DNA of 31,115 nucleotides, taken from contig DEFA01000023.1 in NCBI GenBank assembly GCA_002350525.1, positions 1-31,115 on the forward strand. The letters run 5' to 3'. The notes under the pieces were generated by a model. It was not told the DNA's origin and ran no database searches. It was given only the letters and a program-made list of their open reading frames with translations. Within the stretch, counting starts at the first letter, position 1; every line of letters begins with the position of its first letter. A program made the translations under genes and the position numbers. This stretch comes from Lachnospiraceae bacterium UBA2864 (GTDB taxonomy: Bacteria; Bacillota; Clostridia; Lachnospirales; Lachnospiraceae). Below, piece after piece: positions 1 to 7,542 of this stretch.

Positions 1-1030
1 ATACTTTATTACGATTAAGACGTTTCGCATTTTCATCCATCTCAGCATAGTGCTTACGGGTCGTATTAACGTCTTTATGACCGAGAACGTTGGCTACAAG
101 GTAGATGTCACCTGTTTCCTGGTACAGAGCCGTACCGTACGTGCTACGAAGCTTATGAGGCGTTATATGCTTGAGTGGAGTAGTAGTGCGGGCATATTTT
201 TTTACTATATATTCAATAGATCTTACAGACAGTCTTTTTCTCTGACCGGAGAGAAAGAGTGCTTCTTCATGACCTTCAGCAGGGATAATTTTCTTTCTTT
301 CCTCAAGATAATCGGCAAGATAATCGGCAGCTTCATCCGAAAAATATACAGTGTCTTCCTTGCCACCTTTTCGAGTAACACGGATCATGGTGTTTTCGAG
401 GTCAAGATCGCCTAAACTGAGGCCGACACATTCGGAAACACGGATACCGGTGCTTAACATTAATGTAAGAAGAGCAAGATCGCGGGTCTTTTCTTTTGCG
501 TGAAACTTAGCCTGACGATCCGTCATCTTGGTGCCGTATTCGACATTATCAAGAAAATCCGCAACTTCGTTAGATTCCATACGTATGATCGATTTTTCAT
601 GTATTTTAGGCATACTGACCTTAAGAATAACGTTATCTTTAAGCATTTCATTTTTATAAAGATAGGTAAAAAAGGTCCTGAGTGCGCATAATTTACGTTT
701 CTTGGACATTAAATCGTTCGTATATTCACGTCCGTTACGTGTATAAAGCGACAGATAATCAAGCCAGTCCTCAAAATCAAATACAGTTAAGTTATCAAGA
801 TCTGCGCAGGAAATATCACGTAAAGATTTTCCTCCGAAATATGAGTTATTTTCCTGTAAATATTCGAGGAAATATTTGATGTCGTATGCATAACCGATAC
901 GTGTACGCGGCTGCGTTGTCTGTTCGATACCACGCATAAACTGAGCTACAAAAGGAGGAAGCTCCGATATGATTCCTCTGAGTTTTCTTGTTTGATCCTT
1001 AGATAAAGACTTTGCATAAGATTCAGCCAT
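1..1030 (-). CDS. Tyrosine recombinase/integrase, partial (C-terminal end beyond window)
   Basis: Read directly from the minus strand; 343 codons are visible and the frame is open at base 1, so the stop lies outside. The start is the ATG at 1028-1030, with AGGAG eight bases upstream. Residues about 25-140 look like the helical core-binding domain. Residues about 150-335 are the catalytic domain with the full tyrosine recombinase set: Arg197 in STGIRVSE, a lysine in RKGGKED (221 or 224), His292 and Arg295 in HKLRST, His318 in LGHKDVNTT, and nucleophile Tyr328 in RKHY. It should cut and rejoin DNA through a 3'-phosphotyrosine link. Missing residues are probably few, since Tyr328 is already passed. 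It sits beyond rluD in a housekeeping region, not beside visible phage or transposon genes, so it may be a resident Xer-like enzyme or a mobile-element integrase; the sequence does not decide. Confidence 0.93.
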   Translation of the reverse strand, partial: MAESYAKSLSKDQTRKLRGIISELPPFVAQFMRGIEQTTQPRTRIGYAYDIKYFLEYLQENNSYFGGKSLRDISCADLDNLTVFDFEDWLDYLSLYTRNGREYTNDLMSKKRKLCALRTFFTYLYKNEMLKDNVILKVSMPKIHEKSIIRMESNEVADFLDNVEYGTKMTDRQAKFHAKEKTRDLALLTLMLSTGIRVSECVGLSLGDLDLENTMIRVTRKGGKEDTVYFSDEAADYLADYLEERKKIIPAEGHEEALFLSGQRKRLSVRSIEYIVKKYARTTTPLKHITPHKLRSTYGTALYQETGDIYLVANVLGHKDVNTTRKHYAEMDENAKRLNRNKV

Positions 1031-1098
1031 AAGAATTCTCCTAAATTATAAAACAAAGTAAAATGTAAATAATCAACACGGTTATCAACAACGCAGAC

Positions 1099-1280
1099 GG
1101 GTTTTCTGCAAAAATAGAATGATAATATGTTGGTTTTCCGCAAAGATAAGACGGAATTTGTTTACATAAAACAATAATATGATGGTTTTCCGAAAAAATA
1201 TAATGGTTTTCCGGAAAAAATCATATATTTATACATAGCCACTATTTCAGCGTAAAAAAAATGATTTTTTCGGAAAACTA
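1099..1280. repeat. Phased array of TGGTTTTCCG(N)AAAA elements
   Basis: Core copies on the plus strand start at 1099 (GGGTTTTCTG), 1131, 1183 and 1204 (the last three are exactly TGGTTTTCCG). Spacings are 32, 52 and 21 bases, close to 3, 5 and 2 turns of B-DNA. Copies two and three also share the ten bases before the core, nearly identical (ATAATATG followed by T or A). An inverted copy lies at 1271-1280 (CGGAAAACTA). Each core is nearly self-complementary, and the one at 1207-1218 is the perfect palindrome TTTTCCGGAAAA. Even, helix-phased direct copies before a recombinase gene suggest a protein-binding array. The binding protein is unknown. Confidence 0.65.
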
Positions 1281-1304
1281 TACTTTCACGCAAAAATATG
1301 TATA
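1203..1304. repeat. Nested inverted repeats beside the element array
   Basis: Three inverted pairs interlock. ATGGTTTTCCGGAAAAAATC (from 1203) pairs with GATTTTTTCGGAAAACTAT (1263-1281) with few mismatches. TATACATA at 1230-1237 pairs perfectly with TATGTATA at 1297-1304. GCGTAAAA at 1250-1257 pairs with TTTCACGC at 1284-1291 at seven of eight positions. The last two are nested, so RNA copied from the minus strand after rluD could fold into one long stem. It could be an rluD 3' end, a recombination site, or both. Confidence 0.5.
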
Positions 1305-1315
1305 GGTTTATTGTA

Positions 1316-2257
1316 TTACTCTGCTCTTAACTTTTCAAGTATATTTTTAAAATAATCGGGTAAATCTGCAGAAAACTCTATATATTCTTTGGTTGACGGA
1401 TGTATGAATCCCAGAGTTCCCGCATGAAGAAGCTGCCCGGATAAATTATACGGACATTTCTTGGGACCGTATACGTCATCACCAAGTATCGGATGATTGA
1501 TACTGGATAAATGTACACGGATCTGATGTGTTCGTCCGGTTTCAAGACGACATTGTATAAGCGTGAAGTTATCACGCAATTTTTCCTTTACGGAGATATG
1601 AGTTACTGCTCTTCTTCCGGAAGGATCGAGGGCCATTTTTTTACGGTCTTTTTTATCACGCGCAATGGCTTTATCAATTGTAAGTGAATCATCGGAAAAA
1701 TGATTATAGCAGATTGCCGTATAAATTCTCGTGATACTGTGAACTGCAAACTGATCGGCCAGGAATCGGTGAGCCGTATCGTTTTTACATATTACAAGAA
1801 GTCCGCTGGTATTCTTATCTATACGATGTACTATACCGGGACGAAGAACTCCGTTTATGGTTGACAGATTGTCCATACAGTGATGCATGATACCGTTTAC
1901 GAGAGTTCCGGAGTAATTACCGGGAGCCGGATGGACAACCATGCCCTGTGGCTTATTGATTATGATAATATCATCATCTTCATAACGTATATCGAGGGAG
2001 ATGTCCTCAGGGACGATATCGGGAACTTCAGGTGCAGGTATTTCCAACTGCACACTGTCACCACTTCTAAGCTTATATGAGGCTTTTACGGGCTTCTGAG
2101 AGCCTGTTACGATAACTCGTCCTTCATCTATAAGCTTTGCAAGATATGAACGTGAATAATCATCCAGCTCATCGGCAAGATATTTATCTATTCTCATTCC
2201 GATGAGATCCTCTTCCGGATATAGACTTATAAGCTTCACATCACGTTCCTGAGTCAT
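1316..2257 (-). CDS. rluD: RluD-type 23S rRNA pseudouridine synthase
   Basis: A 313-residue RluA-family enzyme that turns uridine into pseudouridine in 23S rRNA. An N-terminal S4 RNA-binding domain (about 18-75) is followed by the catalytic domain with RPGIVHRIDKNTSGLL; Asp147 is the expected catalytic aspartate. Later family motifs include LETGRTHQIRVHL and the HPILGDDVYG loop. I take the ATG at 2255-2257, with AAGAGAA upstream; a TTG two codons earlier is possible. It follows lspA by 29 bases, the usual lspA-rluD pairing in Firmicutes, and closes the left-hand unit. Members of this family differ in target uridines, so the exact sites are inferred. A second paralogue lies at 26074-27063. Confidence 0.93.
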   Translation of the reverse strand: MTQERDVKLISLYPEEDLIGMRIDKYLADELDDYSRSYLAKLIDEGRVIVTGSQKPVKASYKLRSGDSVQLEIPAPEVPDIVPEDISLDIRYEDDDIIIINKPQGMVVHPAPGNYSGTLVNGIMHHCMDNLSTINGVLRPGIVHRIDKNTSGLLVICKNDTAHRFLADQFAVHSITRIYTAICYNHFSDDSLTIDKAIARDKKDRKKMALDPSGRRAVTHISVKEKLRDNFTLIQCRLETGRTHQIRVHLSSINHPILGDDVYGPKKCPYNLSGQLLHAGTLGFIHPSTKEYIEFSADLPDYFKNILEKLRAE

Positions 2258-2286
2258 TAACAAATTCTCTTTTCTGTAGATAATAG

Positions 2287-2904
2287 TTATTCGGATGCTT
2301 CCGATTCTTCTTTTTGAGATTCTTCTTTTTGAGATTCTTTTTTTAGAGATTCTATTTTGGATTCTTCTTTTTGGGATTTTTTATCGATATATTCGCCGTT
2401 TTCGTTAATTATCTTTTCGCCCATAATAACGTCGAAATCATTTCCGTTATATTTGAATATAAGAAGTATTATAAGTAAACCGACCGGTACTGTTACGCAT
2501 ATGTCCGCAAAATTGAAAACCGGAAAATCGATTAATTTAAAATACAGATAATCCACAACATACTTAAGACGTATTCTGTCTATGAGATTTCCGATAGCTC
2601 CTCCCAGAATAAGCGCCAGGTATACTCTTAAGATTGTATATTTTTTATCGGAAAGATTACAATATACATAGCCTATTATGAATATGGCAAGTAAAGATAC
2701 TATCACAAGAAGCCATGTATGACCGGAAAGCATTCCCCATGCCGAACCGGTATTTCTTATGTAATAAAGTGTAAATATATCCCCCAAAACCTTCTTCTCT
2801 TCATGGAGCTCAAAGTTTTTTATAATGAGGAGCTTTATGGCCTGATCTATTATCATAGCGATAATGCTTATGATAAGGCCGGATATAATCTTTTTATCTT
2901 TCAT
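2287..2904 (-). CDS. lspA: Lipoprotein signal peptidase II with repetitive charged tail
   Basis: Signal peptidase II removes signal peptides from lipoproteins in the cell membrane. The 205-residue product has four predicted membrane helices (about 5-28, 62-82, 90-108, 132-152), the conserved RNTGSAWG segment, and the two catalytic aspartates in GNLIDR (Asp109) and FNFADIC (Asp134). I chose the ATG at 2902-2904, ten bases after the aroB stop; a longer frame would reach back into aroB. After residue 160 there is an unusual tail of about 45 residues, very rich in Lys, Glu and Ser, built from QKEES-like units. This is not part of the standard enzyme, which is usually about 150-170 residues. Confidence 0.95.
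   Translation of the reverse strand: MKDKKIISGLIISIIAMIIDQAIKLLIIKNFELHEEKKVLGDIFTLYYIRNTGSAWGMLSGHTWLLVIVSLLAIFIIGYVYCNLSDKKYTILRVYLALILGGAIGNLIDRIRLKYVVDYLYFKLIDFPVFNFADICVTVPVGLLIILLIFKYNGNDFDVIMGEKIINENGEYIDKKSQKEESKIESLKKESQKEESQKEESEASE
2303..2375 (-). repeat. 15-bp tandem repeat coding the LspA tail
   Basis: On the plus strand the 15-base unit GATTCTTCTTTTTGA occurs exactly at 2303-2317 and 2318-2332, followed by diverged copies to about 2375. One copy is 12 bases long. All steps are multiples of three, so unit number can change without breaking the frame. The minus strand codes QKEES units. Confidence 0.85.
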
Positions 2905-2914
2905 GAATAATGTC

Positions 2915-4021
2915 TCACTTTGGTAAGCTGATATAGTATTTAAGACTGTCAGCCATATCTTCTTCACTGACATCTTTGGAGATAAAAGCATCTCCGATAT
3001 TTCTGAGAAGAATGAATTTTACGCAGGATTTCTCGGCCTTTTTATCATTTCTCGTATAAGATACTATCTTGTCGATATCTATATCCGAAGGAAGCTCCGG
3101 AAGATTCATATGATCCTTGTAGAAATCAAAGATAGCCGTATACTCATTTTCATTGATAAGACCCTTTTTCATGGAAATGTATGACGCAAGGATACATCCT
3201 ATAGAAACACATTCACCATGAAGAAATTCGAAATTCATATATTTTTCAAGAGCATGTCCTATCGTATGTCCGAAATTAAGCAGAGCACGCTCTCCCAGAG
3301 TCTCGTATGGATCCGAATCAACAATATTTTTCTTGATAATGTTGCATTTATATATCAGATCACGAATGGATTCTTCTTCGAGATTCTGAACATTAGTTAT
3401 ATTCTGAGTAAGCCAGGTGAAGAAATCCGAATCCTTGATGAGTGCGGATTTAACAACCTCTCCAAGACCTGAATATAACTGACGTGTATCAAGAGTCTTT
3501 AATGTCGATGTGTTGATATATACGATCTTAGGCATATGAAATGCACCGACCATATTCTTGTATGAATCAAAATCAACGCCGGTCTTTCCGCCGATGCTGG
3601 AATCAACATCAGCAAGAAGACTTGTAGGAATCTGGATAAAGTCGATTCCTCTGAGATAAGTGGCTGCGGTAAAGCCGCACATATCTCCCGTTACTCCTCC
3701 GCCGAGCGCGATAAGAACATCGTGGCGGTTAAAATTCTCATTGATCAGTTTTACATATATATCTTTTACCGTATTAAGATTTTTGCTTGCTTCTCCTTCC
3801 GGAAATACAAAACTTGTGGCACTTGCGAAGCATTCGTTTGCTATACTTAAAATAGCATCCATATAAACGGATGCTACTTTAGAGTCCGAAACGACACACG
3901 CTTTACGTGAACGGTCCGGATCATATTTAGATATGAACTCGCGTATACCTTCAAAATCCTTACTGTAAACAATATTATAAATAGGCTGACCTTGATGTAA
4001 TATTGGTAAACTGTCTGTCAT
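2915..4021 (-). CDS. aroB: 3-dehydroquinate synthase
   Basis: A 368-residue enzyme of the shikimate pathway that converts DAHP to 3-dehydroquinate, NAD and divalent metal dependent. The NAD-binding region shows GGGVTGDMCGFTAATY at about residue 105, followed by the family block IPTSLLADVDSSIGGKTGVD. Metal ligands are expected in GLGEVVKSALI and in NFGHTIGHALE. The start ATG has GGGGAG five bases upstream. It lies 15 bases after divIVA and 10 bases before lspA, so an aromatic amino acid gene sits inside a division and membrane gene run. No other shikimate genes are in the window. Confidence 0.96.
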   Translation of the reverse strand: MTDSLPILHQGQPIYNIVYSKDFEGIREFISKYDPDRSRKACVVSDSKVASVYMDAILSIANECFASATSFVFPEGEASKNLNTVKDIYVKLINENFNRHDVLIALGGGVTGDMCGFTAATYLRGIDFIQIPTSLLADVDSSIGGKTGVDFDSYKNMVGAFHMPKIVYINTSTLKTLDTRQLYSGLGEVVKSALIKDSDFFTWLTQNITNVQNLEEESIRDLIYKCNIIKKNIVDSDPYETLGERALLNFGHTIGHALEKYMNFEFLHGECVSIGCILASYISMKKGLINENEYTAIFDFYKDHMNLPELPSDIDIDKIVSYTRNDKKAEKSCVKFILLRNIGDAFISKDVSEEDMADSLKYYISLPK

Positions 4022-4036
4022 AACTTCTCCCCGGTC

Positions 4037-4678
4037 TTATTTATCTTTTATCTTAAATGGATTGATTCCGTCACCGCCGAGGGTGTTTCCGTAAACATTA
4101 GAAGAATTGCTTCTCTTATCTTCACGGGATGAACCAAGTGACTGGCTGCTACCGAGACCACCTGAACCGTAATCGTCCATCATTGACACTGAACGAGGCT
4201 CCGGATTCTCGGAGATTCTGCTGGCCTTGGCAGTCGGATCGAAATCATCCTTCTTAAGCTCTTCCATAGTCTTTCTTAAGAGTGCTGCAAACTTAGTCTT
4301 ATACTCCGCATATTTACTTTGAAGTGCGGCAAAATCAGACTGAAGCTTCTCATACTCAGCTTTGGCATCTTTTACAATGTCATTTGCACGGCTGCGTGCT
4401 TCCATTTCAATGGTTCTGGCTGCTTTTTCTGCAGCTGATTTGGATTCTTCGGAATTCTTCTCAGCAAGCATAAGAGACTTCTGAAGATTATCTTCCTGAG
4501 CCTTATAGTGCTGAACTGTATCAGTAAGTGTTATAAGCTGATCTTTGAGATCTGCGTTTGCTCTGTAAAGTTCAACATAACTTGAAGAAACCTCCTCAAA
4601 AAAATGCTGAACATCGTTTTTATCGTAACCTAAACCAATTTTGAATTTTTTTTGTTGAATATCAACAGGTGTTAACAT
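4037..4678 (-). CDS. divIVA: DivIVA-domain division/polarity protein
   Basis: The first 30 residues match the DivIVA lipid-binding head: MLTPVDIQQKKFKIGLGYD, then DVQHFFEEVSSSY. Residues about 32-148 form a long heptad-rich coiled coil. The last 60 residues are Gly/Ser-rich, apparently disordered, and end in the basic segment NPFKIKDK. DivIVA proteins bind curved membrane at septa and poles and recruit partners. The 213-residue length is typical. GGGGAG stands five bases before the ATG. It follows sepF by 23 bases. No MinCD is encoded in this window, so its local partner may be SepF or the wall enzymes and not the Min system; that is inference. Confidence 0.9.
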   Translation of the reverse strand: MLTPVDIQQKKFKIGLGYDKNDVQHFFEEVSSSYVELYRANADLKDQLITLTDTVQHYKAQEDNLQKSLMLAEKNSEESKSAAEKAARTIEMEARSRANDIVKDAKAEYEKLQSDFAALQSKYAEYKTKFAALLRKTMEELKKDDFDPTAKASRISENPEPRSVSMMDDYGSGGLGSSQSLGSSREDKRSNSSNVYGNTLGGDGINPFKIKDK

Positions 4679-4701
4679 ATCTTCTCCCCACAGAGTTACT
4701 T

Positions 4702-5361
4702 TTATTCGCTAAGACTCGGACTTGTAAGTATCTCTTCACGAAGGTCACCGGAAACTTCCATACTGTTCGGTACTGCTATAAATATATTTGATGAAATTGC
4801 CTTAAGTTCGCCATTAATACCGTAGCATGCACCACCAATGAAATCGATGATACGTTGTGCGGGATCAAGTGCAAGTCCTTCCATGTTAATAACAATGGCA
4901 CGGTTTTTCTTGAGAAAATCAACAACTGTCTGTGCATCGTCGATTTCCACAGGCTTAATTACATAAACCTCACTTGATGGTGTATACTTACTTCTCTTGT
5001 CCTGTCCGCCATCGAAGGAAACGAGATTACTCTGTGAAGAACTTCTAGGAGCAGATGTTTTCTTCGGTGCTTGAGTCTGTTGTGAATATGAAGGTCTGCT
5101 TGAAGCAGCAGACTGATTTGTATTGTATGATGGTGGTCTATAGGAAGTTGTCTGTGGAGTATAAGTCTTCTCTTCTCTTACAGGCTCTTCCTTAGCAGGA
5201 CGTGACTTCTTCTCTTTACGGAAACTGAACGAAGGTGTATATGATTCTTCTTCATCGTCATCGTCGTCGTCATCAAACATATCATCTTCGTAATCATCGT
5301 ATTCATCGTCTGAATCGTCCATCTTAAAAAAGTCTAAAAAGCTTTTTCTCTTGCCACTCAT
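4702..5361 (-). CDS. sepF: SepF, FtsZ membrane-anchor division protein
   Basis: The C-terminal half (about residues 130-210) is the SepF domain: EVYVIKPVEIDDAQTVVDFL, then INMEGLALDPAQRIIDFIGG. The N-terminus KRKSFLDFFKM looks like the amphipathic membrane-binding helix. It is followed by an intensely acidic stretch (about residues 17-42, nearly all Asp/Glu) and a long Ser/Pro/Gln-rich linker, making it 219 residues versus about 150 in Bacillus. I chose the internal ATG at 5359-5361 because GGGAG lies about ten bases upstream; an ATG seven codons earlier would place that site inside the gene. SepF should tether and bundle FtsZ at the septum. Neighbours yggS and divIVA are the usual companions. 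Confidence 0.93.
   Translation of the reverse strand: MSGKRKSFLDFFKMDDSDDEYDDYEDDMFDDDDDDDEEESYTPSFSFRKEKKSRPAKEEPVREEKTYTPQTTSYRPPSYNTNQSAASSRPSYSQQTQAPKKTSAPRSSSQSNLVSFDGGQDKRSKYTPSSEVYVIKPVEIDDAQTVVDFLKKNRAIVINMEGLALDPAQRIIDFIGGACYGINGELKAISSNIFIAVPNSMEVSGDLREEILTSPSLSE
5255..5325 (-). repeat. GAT/GAC-rich coding repeat (acidic SepF stretch)
   Basis: The plus strand is a run of TCATCG, TCGTCG and related trinucleotides, coding Asp and Glu on the minus strand. It is an imperfect triplet repeat and could vary in length by replication slippage while staying in frame. It gives SepF its acidic patch. Confidence 0.6.
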
Positions 5362-5398
5362 TTCTACCGTTCTCCCATTCATTATTATGCATTATAAA

Positions 5399-6094
5399 CT
5401 ATCGAGCAGAATAATCTCTTGCTCCGAAAATTGCGGTTCCGACACGTACATGTGTAGCACCCTCTTCTACCGCAACTTTGTAGTCGTTGGTCATTCCCAT
5501 TGACAATAGGCACATATCAACATTATCTATGTTTTTAGATTTTATGTCAAGCAGTAATTCCCTCATGCCTTTAAACACAGGTCGATTATCTTCGGGATTC
5601 TCAACAAACGGAGCTATGGTCATCAGACCTCTTATCTTAACGTTATGTAAACTTGAAATTTCTCTTATAAGTTTCTCTGTATCTTCAGGCATCAGACCGA
5701 ATTTGGTGTCTTCTGCCGCAAAATTAACTTCGATCAGAATATCGGATATGATTCCTCTCTTTGCGGCTTCTTTATCTATAGCTTCGGCAAGATGTAATGA
5801 ATCCACAGAGTGAATAAGCGTTACCTTATCGATTATATACTTGATTTTGTTTGTCTGCAAGTGTCCAATTTGATGAAAATGCACCGGAGTTGAAATTTCG
5901 TTATATTTTTGTGCAAGTTCCTGAGGATAATTCTCTCCGAATTCCGTAACACCACTGGCTGCAAGCTCTTCTATATCGGAAAGAGGCTTGGTCTTACTTA
6001 CAGCGATAAGAGTAACTTCTTTCGGATCACGTCCTATCTTTATACATGTTTCATCAATTGACTGCCTGATGCTGTTATAATTATCGATTAACAA
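5399..6094 (-). CDS. yggS: YggS/YlmE family PLP-binding protein
   Basis: A 231-residue single-domain PLP carrier of the YggS/PLPBP (YlmE) family, involved in vitamin B6 and amino acid homeostasis. The PLP lysine is in LIAVSKTKP near residue 34. Other family marks are GENYPQE, FHQIGHLQTNK (usually FIGHLQ), and LSMGMTNDYKVAVEEGATHVRVGTAIFG at the C-terminus. The start is TTG at 6092-6094, supported by GGAGG seven bases upstream and no ATG nearby. It lies directly before sepF, as ylmE does before ylmF in Bacillus. YlmG and YlmH, usual members of that cluster, are missing here. Confidence 0.94.
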   Translation of the reverse strand: MLIDNYNSIRQSIDETCIKIGRDPKEVTLIAVSKTKPLSDIEELAASGVTEFGENYPQELAQKYNEISTPVHFHQIGHLQTNKIKYIIDKVTLIHSVDSLHLAEAIDKEAAKRGIISDILIEVNFAAEDTKFGLMPEDTEKLIREISSLHNVKIRGLMTIAPFVENPEDNRPVFKGMRELLLDIKSKNIDNVDMCLLSMGMTNDYKVAVEEGATHVRVGTAIFGARDYSAR

Positions 6095-6132
6095 ATCTAA
6101 TACCTCCGGTAATCTCTAATGTATGTATTATA

Positions 6133-7533
6133 TCAATATAATGTCTGATTCTCTTCGATATCAGTTATATCAAGGACTATATTGTCGAATTCCTTAAGAT
6201 ATCCGGCATCGCTTACAATCGAAAATTCATCCTGAGTTTTCTTAACCTGGATTTCCGTGAAATCCGCCACACCCTCATTGGCGATATATACGCCCTGAAG
6301 AGTATCTCTTTCAAGAGAAAGAACTGCTTTTGAATCTTCTCCTGTTGCTTTCATGATCATATCCGTATCGTTAAAGCAGTCGGCTTTTACGTAATAGGTT
6401 GTATCTTCATGCCGGTAATAGGTAATAGGCTTTTCAACTGTCTCCTGAGTACCGTCTTCCGAAGTCTCCACGGTTTTTACAAAGTAATCACCGTCATCGT
6501 TCTTTGCGATATAGCTTTCGTCTATCTTGTAAACTTCTCTTTCGACTATAGATGAGTTTGGGATTTTAAGGCCTTCATATTTATCCATGATGATCTCAAC
6601 AGAAAGGAATCTTTCGTCTATAAAATCAATCATATATTTGTTGAGATTAAGAACAAGATAATACTGTCCGTCGCGCTCATCTACTTTGAAATCGGAAGTA
6701 CTGAATTCATTCGGATTACTGTTAAGGACGAAATTGATATAGTTCTGACTCTGGAGATTCATGGCCTGATCCTTTGAAACCTGGCATATTACTGACCAGT
6801 TTTCGTCGGCAACAAGCTTAAATACGGTGGAGCCGCTGTCTAAGATATCTCCTGTCTTGAGAGATGTCTTCTTATATTCATTCTTATTAAATGCGGCGGG
6901 GGATATGGTATCTACGGTATAGTTTTCATATCCGTCAATGTAATAAGCAATTATACCGCTTTCCGGTGCATTTATATTTTCGAGAGTGGACTTAAGAGCA
7001 GTTCCTCCGGCGTTGATCTCTTCTCTCATAACCTGATTAGAAAGCTCAAGTACTTTACTTTCTATGTTGGCTTTAAAGTTATACACATCCGAGAAGTTAA
7101 CGTCACTGTAGGAATTTTTATAGGTATCGATGGAATTTCTGACTGCTTTATAATCAGCTGTGGAAAGAACGGTTTTACCTGTACCTTCGTCACTCGTATT
7201 CTCCAAAGCATTTATAATGGTCTTTGTCTCGTCGACTGTACATACCGGAGAGGATTTTCTGACCTTCTCTCCCTCGCGTACGAAATATATAAGATATCCT
7301 GACTTGGAAGATGTGACCTGGAGTTCGTTTCTGATCGCAATACCCGTAAGAGAGATATTGTTATTGATGTTACTTGAGCTTACCTTGTAGGTTGTAATAG
7401 GAACCTTTATCCAGGCACGTATAAGACTGGCTGCCACATATACGAAGATAATGGCAAAGATGATTATAGCGGCATTTATCTTCGCAGTACGCATGTGTCT
7501 GTTTATTTTTACAACTTTTTTGTTGTTAGCCAT
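6133..7533 (-). CDS. HlyD-like membrane fusion protein, partner unknown
   Basis: A 466-residue protein with a basic cytoplasmic N-terminus, one membrane helix (about 17-41), and a long outside part. Residues about 70-100 (SKSGYLIYFVREGEKVRKSSPVCTV) look like one half of a biotinyl/lipoyl-like hairpin. Residues about 105-175 are helical, and GIIAYYIDGYENYTV near 190 would be the second half. Beta-rich domains follow. This is the architecture of HlyD-type adaptors, which join an inner transporter to an outer channel in Gram-negative cells. No ABC transporter or other pump is beside it. It lies nine bases after the carboxypeptidase gene and before yggS-sepF, with GAGG before the ATG. A role in the cell wall or division is plausible but unproven. 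Confidence 0.75.
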   Translation of the reverse strand: MANNKKVVKINRHMRTAKINAAIIIFAIIFVYVAASLIRAWIKVPITTYKVSSSNINNNISLTGIAIRNELQVTSSKSGYLIYFVREGEKVRKSSPVCTVDETKTIINALENTSDEGTGKTVLSTADYKAVRNSIDTYKNSYSDVNFSDVYNFKANIESKVLELSNQVMREEINAGGTALKSTLENINAPESGIIAYYIDGYENYTVDTISPAAFNKNEYKKTSLKTGDILDSGSTVFKLVADENWSVICQVSKDQAMNLQSQNYINFVLNSNPNEFSTSDFKVDERDGQYYLVLNLNKYMIDFIDERFLSVEIIMDKYEGLKIPNSSIVEREVYKIDESYIAKNDDGDYFVKTVETSEDGTQETVEKPITYYRHEDTTYYVKADCFNDTDMIMKATGEDSKAVLSLERDTLQGVYIANEGVADFTEIQVKKTQDEFSIVSDAGYLKEFDNIVLDITDIEENQTLY

Positions 7534-7542
7534 TTATAAACC

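Larger units (their letters stand above)
1031..1315. other. Noncoding repeat-rich spacer between rluD and the recombinase gene
   Basis: This 285-base AT-rich stretch has no credible gene. It holds four direct copies of a TGGTTTTCCG-like element, one inverted copy, two more degenerate copies and nested inverted repeats (listed separately). I found no tRNA-like cloverleaf and no GC-rich terminator followed by a clean T-run for the rluD transcript. The ribosome binding site of the recombinase gene lies at its left end. Confidence 0.8.

Noticed and set aside
50..879. Short plus-strand frames opposite the recombinase gene
   Set aside because: The minus strand holds a continuous recombinase with all catalytic residues; the plus frames are by-products.
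1045..1050. TATAAT on the minus strand just before the recombinase gene
   Set aside because: It lies almost on the AGGAG site, leaving too short a leader, and TTTACA upstream is only 13 bases away.
1082..1090. TTATCAACA resembling a DnaA box
   Set aside because: One mismatch to the consensus and a single copy; no cluster, no dnaA or dnaN nearby.
1203..1281. Rho-independent terminator for the rluD unit
   Set aside because: The stem has a long loop, is AT-rich and lacks a clean T-run directly after it; kept only as an inverted repeat.
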